41,172 bases of DNA from an uncultured beta proteobacterium (GTDB lineage: Bacteria; Pseudomonadota; Gammaproteobacteria; Burkholderiales; Burkholderiaceae_C): the NCBI GenBank assembly GCA_903876715.1, contig CAIRBF010000266.1:1-41172 (forward strand), given 5' to 3'. Position numbers and translations under genes: made by a program. This document shows positions 25,497 through 33,236 of the stretch, one piece after another. Position 1 is the stretch's first letter. Every line of letters begins with the position of its first letter. The notes beneath the pieces were generated by a model. It was not told the DNA's origin and did no database searches. It worked only from the letters and a program-made list of their open reading frames with translations.

Positions 25497-26454
25497 CGCG
25501 GATCAGCTTGGTCAGCCGGAGTTCCTCGCTGCGCATGTAGGCGGCCGCGTCTTCGGCCGAGCTGGCCGTGACCTCCGCAGAAAGCACGGCCATGCGTTCC
25601 TTCGTGTCCGGCTCGTTCAGGATGGCGACGATGTCGGCGTTCAGCCGCTCGACCAGGGCCCGGGGCGTGCGTGCCGGCGCGATGACGGCGCCCCAGGATG
25701 CGTTGACATAGCCAGGCACGCCGGCTTCCTGCATGGTCGGCACGTCGGGCAGGAAGGGCGAGCGCCGGGCGCCGCCCACGGCCAGCAGGCGCAGCTTGCC
25801 GGCCTTGACGTGCGGCATCACCGCGGCAACCGCGTCGAACATGACCTGCGTCTGCCCAGACAACAGGTCGGGGTGGGCCGCCGAGCTGCCCTTGTAGGGC
25901 ACGTCCACCATCTGCGTGCCGGTCATCTGCTGGAAGGCCAGCGCCCACAGCTGCGGGTTGCTGCCGCGGCCGGAGGTGGCGACCGAGAGCTTGCCCGGGT
26001 TCGCCTTCGCGTAGGCGATCAGCTCCTGCACGTTGCGCACCGGCAGCGACGGGTTCACGACCAGGCCGAGCTGGACCTGCGCCGTGATCGTCACCGGCAC
26101 CATGTCGGACATCTCGTACGGGACCTTCTTCATCAGCGCGTGGTTCGTCACGTGCGAGCTCGCCACCAGCCCGAGGGTGTGGCCGTCGGGCTCGGCGCGG
26201 GCGACGGTCTCGGTGCCGACGACGCCGTTGGCGCCAGCCTTGTTCTCGACGAAGACCGGCTTGCCGCCCCAGCGCCGCGACAGCTTGTCGGCCAGGATGC
26301 GCGCCGTCACGTCGGAGGCGCCGCCAGGCGGGTAGGGCACCATGATGCGCACGGGTTTGCTGGGGTAGGCCGGTGCCTGGGCCTGGGCGCCCGTGGCGGC
26401 GCCGAGCGCGGCGGCGGCCGTCGCGGCGAGAAGGGTGCGTCGGGTGCTTTGCAT
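25474..26454 (-). CDS. Bug/TctC family periplasmic solute receptor
   Basis: A 326-residue receptor with signal sequence MQSTRRTLLAATAAAALG and further to AQA. The twin arginines raise the possibility of Tat export, though Sec is usual for the family. The mature part opens YPSKPVRIMVPYPPGGASD, then NKAGANGVVGTETVARAEP, NPGKLSVATSGRGSN and VDVPYKGSSAAHPDLLSGQ. It lies 52 bases downstream of the enolase-superfamily gene and overlaps the GntR gene. It probably delivers the substrate of the upstream enzyme. TctAB membrane genes are absent. Confidence 0.93.
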   Translation of the reverse strand: MQSTRRTLLAATAAAALGAATGAQAQAPAYPSKPVRIMVPYPPGGASDVTARILADKLSRRWGGKPVFVENKAGANGVVGTETVARAEPDGHTLGLVASSHVTNHALMKKVPYEMSDMVPVTITAQVQLGLVVNPSLPVRNVQELIAYAKANPGKLSVATSGRGSNPQLWALAFQQMTGTQMVDVPYKGSSAAHPDLLSGQTQVMFDAVAAVMPHVKAGKLRLLAVGGARRSPFLPDVPTMQEAGVPGYVNASWGAVIAPARTPRALVERLNADIVAILNEPDTKERMAVLSAEVTASSAEDAAAYMRSEELRLTKLIRDVGIPPE

Positions 26455-26506
26455 CGCAGGAGTCTCCTTGCTTCGGTCTTGTCGTGCTGCGGGGGCTGCC
26501 CGCGCT

Positions 26507-27670
26507 TCAGTACGCGGGCTTCAGGGGGAACCAGCCCGGGCGTCGAGGGTCGAGGTAGGCGCCCGAGATCTCGCTCACCTCGTACTGCTGCACCAGGGCG
26601 GGGTCGACGGCGACCCCGAGCCCCGGGCGATCGGGTACCTGCAAGGCGCCGCGGTCGACGACGAAGGGCTCGCGGGCGATGTCGCCGCCCAGGTGCTGCA
26701 GTTCGTTGTCGATGGCCAGGGCCATGTTCGGGATGCTGGCGGCCAGGTGGAGGTAGGCCGCCTGCGACAGGGCGAGCTCGCCGCCGCTGTGCAAGGTGAC
26801 GGGGATGCCCACCGACTCGGCCACGGCGGCGGCCTTGACGGTCTGCCACAGGCCGCCGGCCTCGTGCGGGTCGAGCAGGATCACGTCGGCCGCGCCGGCA
26901 CGCACGATGTTGCCCACGTCCTGCAGCGTGTAGGCGCTCTCGTCGAGCGCGATCGGAATGCTCTGAGACGAGCGCAGCAGCACGTGGCCGGCGAGGTCGT
27001 CGAGCTCCAGCGGCTGCTCCACGTAGACCGGGTCGTAGGGCAGCAGGCGGTGCAACTGGCGCCGCGCCGTGCCTGGCGTCCAGGCGCCGTTGACGTCCAG
27101 CCGCAGCGGCCGCTGCGGGCCGATGACGTCGCGCACGATGCGCGTGAGCTCCACATCGGTTTCCTCGTCGTAGCCGATCTTCAACTTGAAGGTCCGGTAG
27201 CCCATCTCGAGGTAGTTCCTCGCGTCGGCAGCGACGACGGTCGGGTCACTCTGCAGCAGGTAGGCGGCGAGCTCGACGCGGTCGCGCCAGCGCCCGCCCC
27301 ACAGGCGGCACAGCGGCTGGCCGCAGGCCTTGCCCAGGGCGTCCCACATCGCCATCTCGACGGCGCAGGCGGCCATCACCGCGGCGCGCTTGTGGTGGTA
27401 GTAGCCGGCGCCGAGCACATGGCGGTACAGGGCCTCGGCCTCGTCGACCCGGTGGCGCAGCGCGATGGGCGCGACGACGTGGTCCAGCACCGCCGGGATC
27501 GCGTCGAGCAGGCAGATGGTTTCGCCCCAGCCGTGGATCCCGTCCTCGGTGACCAGCTCGACCAGCAGGCGGGTGACGCCGGTGCGCACGCCCGACCCCC
27601 AGACGATGGGGGTGCGCGCCGGCACGCGCACGAGGTGGCGGCGGATCGAGCGGATGGCCAGTGGGTGCAT
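26507..27670 (-). CDS. Enolase-superfamily enzyme (muconate lactonizing/mandelate racemase-like)
   Basis: A 387-residue enzyme with the two-domain fold of the superfamily. The barrel shows RTFKLKIGYD (KxK pair near residue 165), RLDVNGAW (first metal Asp), VYVEQPLE (second ligand Glu), IALDESA (third ligands) and VTLHSGGELALSQ with a His near residue 310. In place of the second acid/base Lys common in muconate lactonizing enzymes it has LLDPHEAGG, so the chemistry may be epimerase, dehydratase or cycloisomerase. It heads an operon with a Bug receptor and an FCD-GntR regulator, and diverges from the aromatic-dioxygenase operon. A promoter with the TTTGATCAAA operator lies upstream. Substrate is not known. 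Confidence 0.83.
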   Translation of the reverse strand: MHPLAIRSIRRHLVRVPARTPIVWGSGVRTGVTRLLVELVTEDGIHGWGETICLLDAIPAVLDHVVAPIALRHRVDEAEALYRHVLGAGYYHHKRAAVMAACAVEMAMWDALGKACGQPLCRLWGGRWRDRVELAAYLLQSDPTVVAADARNYLEMGYRTFKLKIGYDEETDVELTRIVRDVIGPQRPLRLDVNGAWTPGTARRQLHRLLPYDPVYVEQPLELDDLAGHVLLRSSQSIPIALDESAYTLQDVGNIVRAGAADVILLDPHEAGGLWQTVKAAAVAESVGIPVTLHSGGELALSQAAYLHLAASIPNMALAIDNELQHLGGDIAREPFVVDRGALQVPDRPGLGVAVDPALVQQYEVSEISGAYLDPRRPGWFPLKPAY

Positions 27671-27701
27671 GGCGAAGACCGGTGGAAACAGACCCGTTGA
27701 A

Positions 27702-27730
27702 GTCTATTTGATCTTTGATCAAAACTGCAA
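27702..27730 (-). promoter_or_regulatory. Candidate promoter of the second enolase/Bug/GntR operon
   Basis: On the minus strand TTGCAG (27730-27725) is followed after 17 bases by ATAGAC (27707-27702; TAGACT with an 18-base spacer). The palindrome TTTGATCAAA and a second TTTGATC half lie within the spacer, so a bound GntR protein would block RNA polymerase. Confidence 0.42.
27714..27723. promoter_or_regulatory. TTTGATCAAA palindrome, candidate FCD-GntR operator
   Basis: This perfect decamer is identical to the one at 12512-12521 and lies 43 bases upstream of the enolase-superfamily start. An extra TTTGATC directly precedes it (27707-27713), giving a tandem half-site. It is also in the gap shared with the divergent dioxygenase operon, whose promoter begins about 50 bases away, so both directions might respond. 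Confidence 0.6.
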
Positions 27731-27771
27731 GCATCCCACCGTGGCAAGGGCTTGCTGCCGGTGTGGATCTC

Positions 27772-27809
27772 TAGACTTTGATGTCTAAGTCCGATATAAA
27801 ACGACGGAC
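27772..27809 (+). promoter_or_regulatory. Promoter with inverted repeat for the dioxygenase operon
   Basis: TAGACT (27772-27777), 17 bases, then TATAAA (27795-27800) form one of the best sigma-70-type promoters in the window, in a locally AT-rich patch. GTCCG (27789-27793) and CGGAC (27805-27809) are inverted arms bracketing the -10 box, so a repressor could sit there. Transcription would start near 27807, which supports the GTG at 27856 as the translation start. Confidence 0.55.
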
Positions 27810-27855
27810 GACAGACAGGCCACGCAAGAGGTGGCCGCAACGGAGACGAGCAGTC

Positions 27856-28863
27856 GTGGCACGCATCGTTTTGGGTCTGGCCAGTTCACACACGCCCCTG
27901 CTGGCCTTGTCGGCGGCCGACTGGGCGCACCGCGCGGCGGTGGACCGTGCCAATCCGGCGCTCAACCTCTCAGACGGCCGCCTGGTGAACTACGAGCAGT
28001 TGCTGGCCGAGGTCGGCCCGCGGCATGAGGACGTCATCTCCCTGGAAGTGCTGGACCGCAAGAAGCAGGCCTGTGATGCGGCCATCGAGACGCTGGCCGA
28101 CGCCTTGCAGGCCGCCGAGCCCGACGTCGCGATCATCGTCGGCGACGACCAGGCCGAACTGTTCGGCGCCGCGGTGCAGCCGGCCGTCTCGGTGTTCCAC
28201 GGCGACACGATGGTGATGCTGGACAAGTACGGGCGTGAAGGCACGCCGTCGTGGTTGCGCCGGGTCGGCCACGACTACTTGATGGACGATGCCCACGCCG
28301 TGACCGCGGCGCCGGAGTTCGCGCTCGAGATCATCCACGGCCTGATTGACCGCGAGGTCGACGTGACGAGCCTCGCACTCGTGCCCGACCCGCGCCGCGC
28401 GGCCTTCGGTCATGCGTTCGGCTTCATCGTCAAGCGCCTGTTCCGCGGCCGCGCGATCCCGGTCGTGCCCGTGCTGCTGAACACCTATTTCCCGCCCAAC
28501 GTGCCCAGCGCCGCACGCTGCCACCGCATCGGCCGGGCGCTGGCCGAGGTGGTGGCCGGCAGCGCCGGCCCGCAGCGCGTGGCCGTCATCGCCTCCGGGG
28601 GGCTGAGCCATTTCGTGGTCGACGAGACGCTGGACCGGGGGCTGCTGCAGGCGATGCAGACGCGAGACGCCCACTGGCTGGGCAGCCTGCCCCGAGGCGC
28701 CTTGAACAGCGGCTCCTCCGAGATCCTGAACTGGGTGCTCGCGGCCGGGGCGCTGGAGAGCCTGGAGCTGACCTGGTCGGCCTATCAGCCGCTGTACCGC
28801 ACGCCGGCCGGCACCGGGGTCGGCGCCGGCTTCGCGATCTGGCAGCCGCCCGGGGCGCGGTGA
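27856..28863 (+). CDS. LigB-type class III extradiol dioxygenase-like protein
   Basis: The 335-residue product belongs to the catalytic-subunit family of protocatechuate 4,5-dioxygenase/gallate dioxygenase (LigB). LGLASSHTPLL places His12 exactly where the family has its first Fe ligand, and IASGGLSHFVVDE carries the second-half His252. IIVGDDQAELF and PVLLNTYFPPNVPSAARC are further family landmarks. These Fe(II) enzymes open catechol-type rings next to the hydroxyls. GTG at 27856 is chosen because relatives begin MARIVLGLASSH, GGAG lies ten bases before, and an upstream ATG at 27778 would lie before the predicted transcription start. No LigA-like small subunit is present. It heads an operon with a Bug receptor, Rieske oxygenase, aldo/keto reductase and RraA-like gene. 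Confidence 0.82.
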   Translation: MARIVLGLASSHTPLLALSAADWAHRAAVDRANPALNLSDGRLVNYEQLLAEVGPRHEDVISLEVLDRKKQACDAAIETLADALQAAEPDVAIIVGDDQAELFGAAVQPAVSVFHGDTMVMLDKYGREGTPSWLRRVGHDYLMDDAHAVTAAPEFALEIIHGLIDREVDVTSLALVPDPRRAAFGHAFGFIVKRLFRGRAIPVVPVLLNTYFPPNVPSAARCHRIGRALAEVVAGSAGPQRVAVIASGGLSHFVVDETLDRGLLQAMQTRDAHWLGSLPRGALNSGSSEILNWVLAAGALESLELTWSAYQPLYRTPAGTGVGAGFAIWQPPGAR

Positions 28864-28943
28864 GCGCGCCGGCCGGGCATTCGACGACACAGTGATGCAA
28901 GCCTCGGCAGGGGCGGGACCTTCGACAACTGAGGAGACGAGAC

Positions 28944-29942
28944 ATGCAGACGACGAACAAGGCAGGCTGGGCGGCGCGCTTGGGGCGCCTGCTCGGCATC
29001 GCGGCCCTGGCGGCCGGCGTGGTGGCCGGCCCGGCGGCGGCCCAGGACAACTACCCGAGCAAGCCGGTGCGCGTGGTGGTGCCCTACCCGCCCGGCGGCG
29101 GCGCCGACTTCCTGGCCCGGCTGCTCGCCGAGCGGGCGCAGTCCCGGCTCGGCCAGACGGTGATCGTCGAGAACCGCGCTGGCTCGGGTGGCAACGTCGG
29201 CACCGAGTTCGTGGCCCGCGCCGAACCGGACGGCCACACCCTGCTGTTCACGGCCCAGCCGCCGCTGGTGGCCAACAAGGCGCTGTACAGCAAGCTCGCC
29301 TTCGACCCCGATGTGCTGGCCCCGGTGGCCGTGATGGCCACCGGCTACAGCGTGCTGCTCGTGCACCCCAAGGTGCCGGCGCGCACGCTGCAGGAATTCA
29401 TCGCCTACGCGCGCGCCAATCCGGGCAAGCTGAACTACGCCTCGCAAGGCATCGGCAACGCCGCGCACCTCACCGCCGAGCTGTTCAACTCGATGGCCGG
29501 CACCCGCATGGTGCACATCCCCTACAAGGGCACGGCGCCGGCGCTGGCGGATCTGCTGTCGGGCCAGGTCGAGGTGCTGTTCGGCGAGCTCGCCACCGCC
29601 GGCGAGCACGTGCGTGCCGGCAAGCTGCGCCTGCTGGGCACCGGCGGCGCGCGACGCCACCCCGACTTCCCCGACGTCCCGGCCATCATCGAGGCGCTGC
29701 CCGGCTTCCAGGCCATGGTCTGGCAGGGCATGGTCGCCCCGCCGGGGACGCCGGCGGCGGTCGCGAACCGATGGGCGGGCCTGATCAACGAGGTCCTGCA
29801 GCAGCCCGACGTCGTCAAGCGCCTGAACGGCCTGTCGATGATCCCGGCCGGCGGCACGCCGGCGGACATGGCCCGCTTCCTGGCCGAGGAGCGCCAGCGC
29901 TGGGGCACGGTGATCCGCGCCACGGGCGCGAAGGCCGATTGA
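28944..29942 (+). CDS. Bug/TctC family periplasmic solute receptor
   Basis: A 332-residue receptor. The signal region has a basic N-terminus and LLGIAALAAGVVAGPAAAQ, followed by YPSKPVRVVVPYPPGGGAD. ENRAGSGGNVGTEFVARAEP, NPGKLNYASQGIGN and HIPYKGTAPALADLLSGQ are in the family order. A GGAGACGAG ribosome site precedes the ATG. Lying between the extradiol dioxygenase and Rieske oxygenase genes, it likely binds the aromatic acid degraded by this operon, as Bug proteins do for phthalate/terephthalate in some Comamonadaceae. That assignment is inference. Confidence 0.93.
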   Translation: MQTTNKAGWAARLGRLLGIAALAAGVVAGPAAAQDNYPSKPVRVVVPYPPGGGADFLARLLAERAQSRLGQTVIVENRAGSGGNVGTEFVARAEPDGHTLLFTAQPPLVANKALYSKLAFDPDVLAPVAVMATGYSVLLVHPKVPARTLQEFIAYARANPGKLNYASQGIGNAAHLTAELFNSMAGTRMVHIPYKGTAPALADLLSGQVEVLFGELATAGEHVRAGKLRLLGTGGARRHPDFPDVPAIIEALPGFQAMVWQGMVAPPGTPAAVANRWAGLINEVLQQPDVVKRLNGLSMIPAGGTPADMARFLAEERQRWGTVIRATGAKAD

Positions 29943-30014
29943 AGCGCGGGTGGAGCCCGCAGCAGGTGTGACGGCTGCCCGCGCGGCCGCCGCTTGGATG
30001 GAGAGACAGGACCG

Positions 30015-31301
30015 ATGATCACGCACGAAGAGAACCGGATGCTGACCGGGGTCAGCCCCGGGACCCCCCTGCACGAGCCCCTGGCGCGCTACTGGTACCC
30101 GATCTGCCGGGGGTCGGAAGTGCAGGACCGCCGCACGCGCAAGGTGCGCCTGCTCGGGCGCAGCTTCGTGCTCGCGCGCGCCGGCGCCGAGCTGATCGCG
30201 TTGGACGAGATGTGCCCCCACCGGCAGGCCTCGCTGACGCTGGCGCGGGTCGAGGACGGCGGCCTGCGCTGCATCTACCACGGCTGGCTGATGAACCGCC
30301 AGGGGCGGGTCGTCGAAGCCCCGAACGAGCGCGAGACCGGCGGGCGCCAGCAGGCGCACATCGAGGCGCCGGCGGTGCGCGAAGCCGGCGGCCTGGTCTG
30401 GATGAACATCTGCGCCGACGAGTCGCAGCGCGCGCCCTTCCCCGACTTCAAGTGGCTGCACCTGCCGCCGCAGCAGGTGGTCATCGTCGACGCCTACTGC
30501 GCCTCGAACTGGGTGCAGTCCCTGGAAGGGGCGATCGACTCCTCCCACTCCTCGCACCTGCATTCCGACGAGATCGTCGGCGCCCGGGCAGGCGCGGCGA
30601 GCACGGCGCGCGGCGCGGGCGCGGCGCTGCAGTTCGTGCGGCCCTCGACCGACCGGCACCCGCGCATCAGGGTGCGCGACACCGACTGCGGCTTCATCTA
30701 CGGCGCCATCCGCACGCCCACGCTGGAGCCCGACAGGCAGGTCTACATCCGCGCCACGGCCTTCGCCTTCCCCGCTTACGTCACCTTCCCGTCTTCGGAC
30801 GTGCTCGGCGACATGCAGATCTTCGTGCCGATGGACGAGGGCAGCAACCACTTCTTCTACATCCGCTACTCCCTGGGCGGGCCGCTGGACCACGAGGGCC
30901 TGACCGCCTGGTCCGGGTTGGTGCCCGGCCGCGACAAGGACGAAGACGGCTACCTCCACGTCACTCGCCGCCCGGACTGGGGCCAGGACCGCGAAGCCAT
31001 GGCGGCGGGCCGCTCCTTCACGGGCCTGCGGGGCGTGAACCTGCAGGACCTGGTGGTGCAGGAGAGCATGGGGCCGATCGTCGACCGCACGAAGGAGAAC
31101 CTGGGTGCGGCCGATCTCGCGATCGTGCACTTCCGCCGCCTGCTGCTGGATACCGCGCGGGGCGGCGCTGCGGCCGATCCGCAGTACGCGCGCGGCATCT
31201 CGTACGCGAGCCTGGTTGCGCGCGACGGCCTGGTGCCGCTGGACCAGCCCTGGTTCGCGGTCTACCGGCCAGGCGAGGTCCAGTGGGCGGGGGCCTCGTG
31301 A
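30015..31301 (+). CDS. Rieske non-heme iron oxygenase, phthalate 4,5-dioxygenase-like
   Basis: A 428-residue oxygenase alpha subunit. The Rieske [2Fe-2S] cluster ligands are C67 and H69 in DEMCPHRQ and C86 and H89 in RCIYHGW, spaced C-x-H-x16-C-x2-H. The mononuclear iron region reads NWVQSLEGAIDSSHSSHLH, with N165, D175, H178 and H183 as candidate residues. The layout resembles the phthalate 4,5-dioxygenase/vanillate demethylase group, which hydroxylates or O-demethylates aromatic acids. No ferredoxin reductase gene is adjacent, so electrons must come from an unlinked reductase. The ATG at 30015 follows a GGAGAGACAGG purine run. The next gene's GTG overlaps its stop. Confidence 0.9.
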   Translation: MITHEENRMLTGVSPGTPLHEPLARYWYPICRGSEVQDRRTRKVRLLGRSFVLARAGAELIALDEMCPHRQASLTLARVEDGGLRCIYHGWLMNRQGRVVEAPNERETGGRQQAHIEAPAVREAGGLVWMNICADESQRAPFPDFKWLHLPPQQVVIVDAYCASNWVQSLEGAIDSSHSSHLHSDEIVGARAGAASTARGAGAALQFVRPSTDRHPRIRVRDTDCGFIYGAIRTPTLEPDRQVYIRATAFAFPAYVTFPSSDVLGDMQIFVPMDEGSNHFFYIRYSLGGPLDHEGLTAWSGLVPGRDKDEDGYLHVTRRPDWGQDREAMAAGRSFTGLRGVNLQDLVVQESMGPIVDRTKENLGAADLAIVHFRRLLLDTARGGAAADPQYARGISYASLVARDGLVPLDQPWFAVYRPGEVQWAGAS

Positions 31302-32350
31302 AGGCGCCCATAGGACCGATCGCGCGGCGTCGCATCGGCAACACCAGCGTCGAGGCCTCGATCCTGGGCTTCGGCACCGGCGACAACGCCGGCCTGATGG
31401 TGCTGGGCGGGGCGCACGAGCAGCGCAATGCGGTGGCCGAGGCCATCGACGCCGGCATCAACTACTTCGACACGTCCCCCGACTACGGTCGCGGCCGCGC
31501 CGAGGAAAACCTCGGCCGGGCGCTGAAGGGGCGGCGCCACGATGTGCTGGTCACCACCAAGGTGGAGATCATGCCGGCCGATCGCCACCGGCTTGCGGGC
31601 AAGGTCGTGGAGTCGGTCGAGCAGTCGTTGCGCCGCCTGGGCACCGACCACCTGGACATCCTGATGATCCACAACCCGCCGTCGCGCGCCCATGTCTGGG
31701 AGCGCACGACCTGGGCGCCGCTCGTGCGCGACGACTTCCTGCGCGAAGGCGGCGCGCTGGACGGCCTGGCCCGCGTCATCGCATCCGGCAAGGTGCGCCT
31801 GGGCGGCATCGCCTGCGAGGACGCGCACCCCGAGGTCGTCGCCGACCTGGTGAGCGAGCCCACGGTGCAGATCCTCAACGTCTGGCTGAACATGCTCAAT
31901 CCCTCCGGGCTGCTCGACCCGGACCCGGCGCCCATCCACGGGCCGGCCGACTACCGCGGCATCGCGCGCGCGGCGGGCGCGCACGGCGTGGGCATCGCCG
32001 GCTTTCGTGCGCTGGGCGGCGGCGCGCTGATGTCGGCGGCGGCACGCACCTACGCGCGCCACCCGATCGCCGGCGGCGGCTTCACGCGCAATGCCGCGGC
32101 CTACCGGCGCGAGGTGGAACTGGCCACCCGCCTGGTCGAGCGCCTGGGCATAGACGGCACCGAGGCGATGGCTGCGGTCGCCTATCGCTTCAACATCACC
32201 GACCCGCGCGTGTGCACCACGGTGGCCGGCTTCTCGGAGATCGCCCACATGCGCGGTGCGCTCGCGGCGGTGGCGCAGGGCCCGCTGCCGCAGGCCGACA
32301 TGGATGACATCGTCGCCGCCTGGTACGAACTGTTCGCCCGCCCCGCGTGA
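31298..32350 (+). CDS. Aldo/keto reductase
   Basis: A 350-residue AKR barrel enzyme. The catalytic tetrad is visible as D58 and Y63 in YFDTSPDYGRG, K88 in LVTTKVE and H125 in LMIHNPPS. The C-terminal cofactor strand is less typical, and an insertion around SRAHVWERTTWAP follows the catalytic His. It reduces carbonyls or oxidises alcohols with NADP(H). The GTG start at 31298 overlaps the TGA of the Rieske gene (GTGA), giving tight coupling. In this position it might oxidise the dihydrodiol or hydroxylated product of the oxygenase, a job usually done by SDR or Gfo/Idh enzymes; this is inference. Upstream the frame is open far into the Rieske gene but encodes nothing family-like. Confidence 0.88.
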   Translation: MKAPIGPIARRRIGNTSVEASILGFGTGDNAGLMVLGGAHEQRNAVAEAIDAGINYFDTSPDYGRGRAEENLGRALKGRRHDVLVTTKVEIMPADRHRLAGKVVESVEQSLRRLGTDHLDILMIHNPPSRAHVWERTTWAPLVRDDFLREGGALDGLARVIASGKVRLGGIACEDAHPEVVADLVSEPTVQILNVWLNMLNPSGLLDPDPAPIHGPADYRGIARAAGAHGVGIAGFRALGGGALMSAAARTYARHPIAGGGFTRNAAAYRREVELATRLVERLGIDGTEAMAAVAYRFNITDPRVCTTVAGFSEIAHMRGALAAVAQGPLPQADMDDIVAAWYELFARPA

Positions 32351-32394
32351 GCCCGAACCGGCCTTTCCCGCCCCAGAAGAACGAAGGACTAGCG

Positions 32395-32994
32395 ATGCTG
32401 AAGGAACCCTCCGCCCCGCCGGCCGGCATGGCCGCGGCCTTTGCCGAACTGACGGTGGCCGCCGTGGCCGACGCCCTGGACCGCCTGGGCTTCGCGGGCC
32501 AGTGCGCCGGGCTGGCGCGGCACGGCGCGATGGCGCGGTTCTGCGGTCGCGTCTTCACCGTGCAGATCATGCCCGTCGGCCCGCCCGACGGGCGCCTGCC
32601 GGAAGGCGACCTCGTCGAGTACATGGAGGACGTGCCCGAGGGCTACGTCGTGGCCATCGACCACCGCGGCCGCACCGACACCTGCGTCTGGGACGAGCGC
32701 CTGACGGCGCGGGCGCGCGCGCGCGGCGCGGCCGGGGTGGTCGTCGACGGCGCCTGTCGTGGCGTGTCGCCCGAGGACGGGCTCGCGGTCTGGGCCCGCG
32801 CGATGCAGCCGCGCCACGGCCGCCGCCGCGTGCGCGTCGAGGCCTGCAACCTGCCGGTCGTCGTCGGCGGGGTGCGCGTGGAGTGCGACGACCTGATGCT
32901 GGCCGACGCTGACGGCGTCGTCGTCGTGCCGCGCGACCATCTGGCCGCGGTGCTGGAGCTGGCGCGCCAGGGCGGCCCGACGCGGACGGCTTGA
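32395..32994 (+). CDS. RraA/HMG-CHA aldolase-family protein
   Basis: A 199-residue RraA-family protein. The family ring- and lyase-related members include 4-hydroxy-4-methyl-2-oxoglutarate/4-carboxy-4-hydroxy-2-oxoadipate aldolases, which finish the protocatechuate/gallate 4,5-cleavage route. Landmarks are DALDRLGFAGQ, the CGRVFTVQ strand, DLVEYMEDVPEGYVVAIDHRG and GVVVDGACRG. The usual DGxxRD triplet reads DGACRG: R122 is kept but the metal-binding Asp after it is Gly123, so aldolase activity is questionable. GAAGGA lies before the ATG at 32395; an earlier start at 32347 would overlap the AKR stop. It closes the operon, and its pairing with a LigB-type enzyme fits the 4,5-cleavage idea. Confidence 0.82.
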   Translation: MLKEPSAPPAGMAAAFAELTVAAVADALDRLGFAGQCAGLARHGAMARFCGRVFTVQIMPVGPPDGRLPEGDLVEYMEDVPEGYVVAIDHRGRTDTCVWDERLTARARARGAAGVVVDGACRGVSPEDGLAVWARAMQPRHGRRRVRVEACNLPVVVGGVRVECDDLMLADADGVVVVPRDHLAAVLELARQGGPTRTA

Positions 32995-33236
32995 TCCGGC
33001 CGGCGGCGCGCCCCCGACGCCGTCCTGCTGAGGGCGGCCCACCCTTGGGGCACAGTCGCTGCCCGCTCGCGCTGCGCTGGGGTTCGCACGCCTTGCTCCT
33101 GCTGCGGCATGGGCCAGAATCGGTTTGGCTTTTCCGGAACCGACGAGCGTGGCGCCGGGTCGGGAAGGGCTCGCGCATCGCGGGCGCTGTCCGCCCGACT
33201 GCGCGCAGACCGCGCGAGTGCGTGCCGGAGACGGGC

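Noticed and set aside
27778-27855. Upstream ATG for the LigB-like gene
   Set aside because: It lies before the predicted transcription start and adds a basic, non-family stretch; relatives start at the GTG position.
32991-33236. Extra 82 N-terminal residues of the histidine kinase
   Set aside because: Arginine-rich, non-homologous, and the GGAG site is in front of the ATG at 33237.
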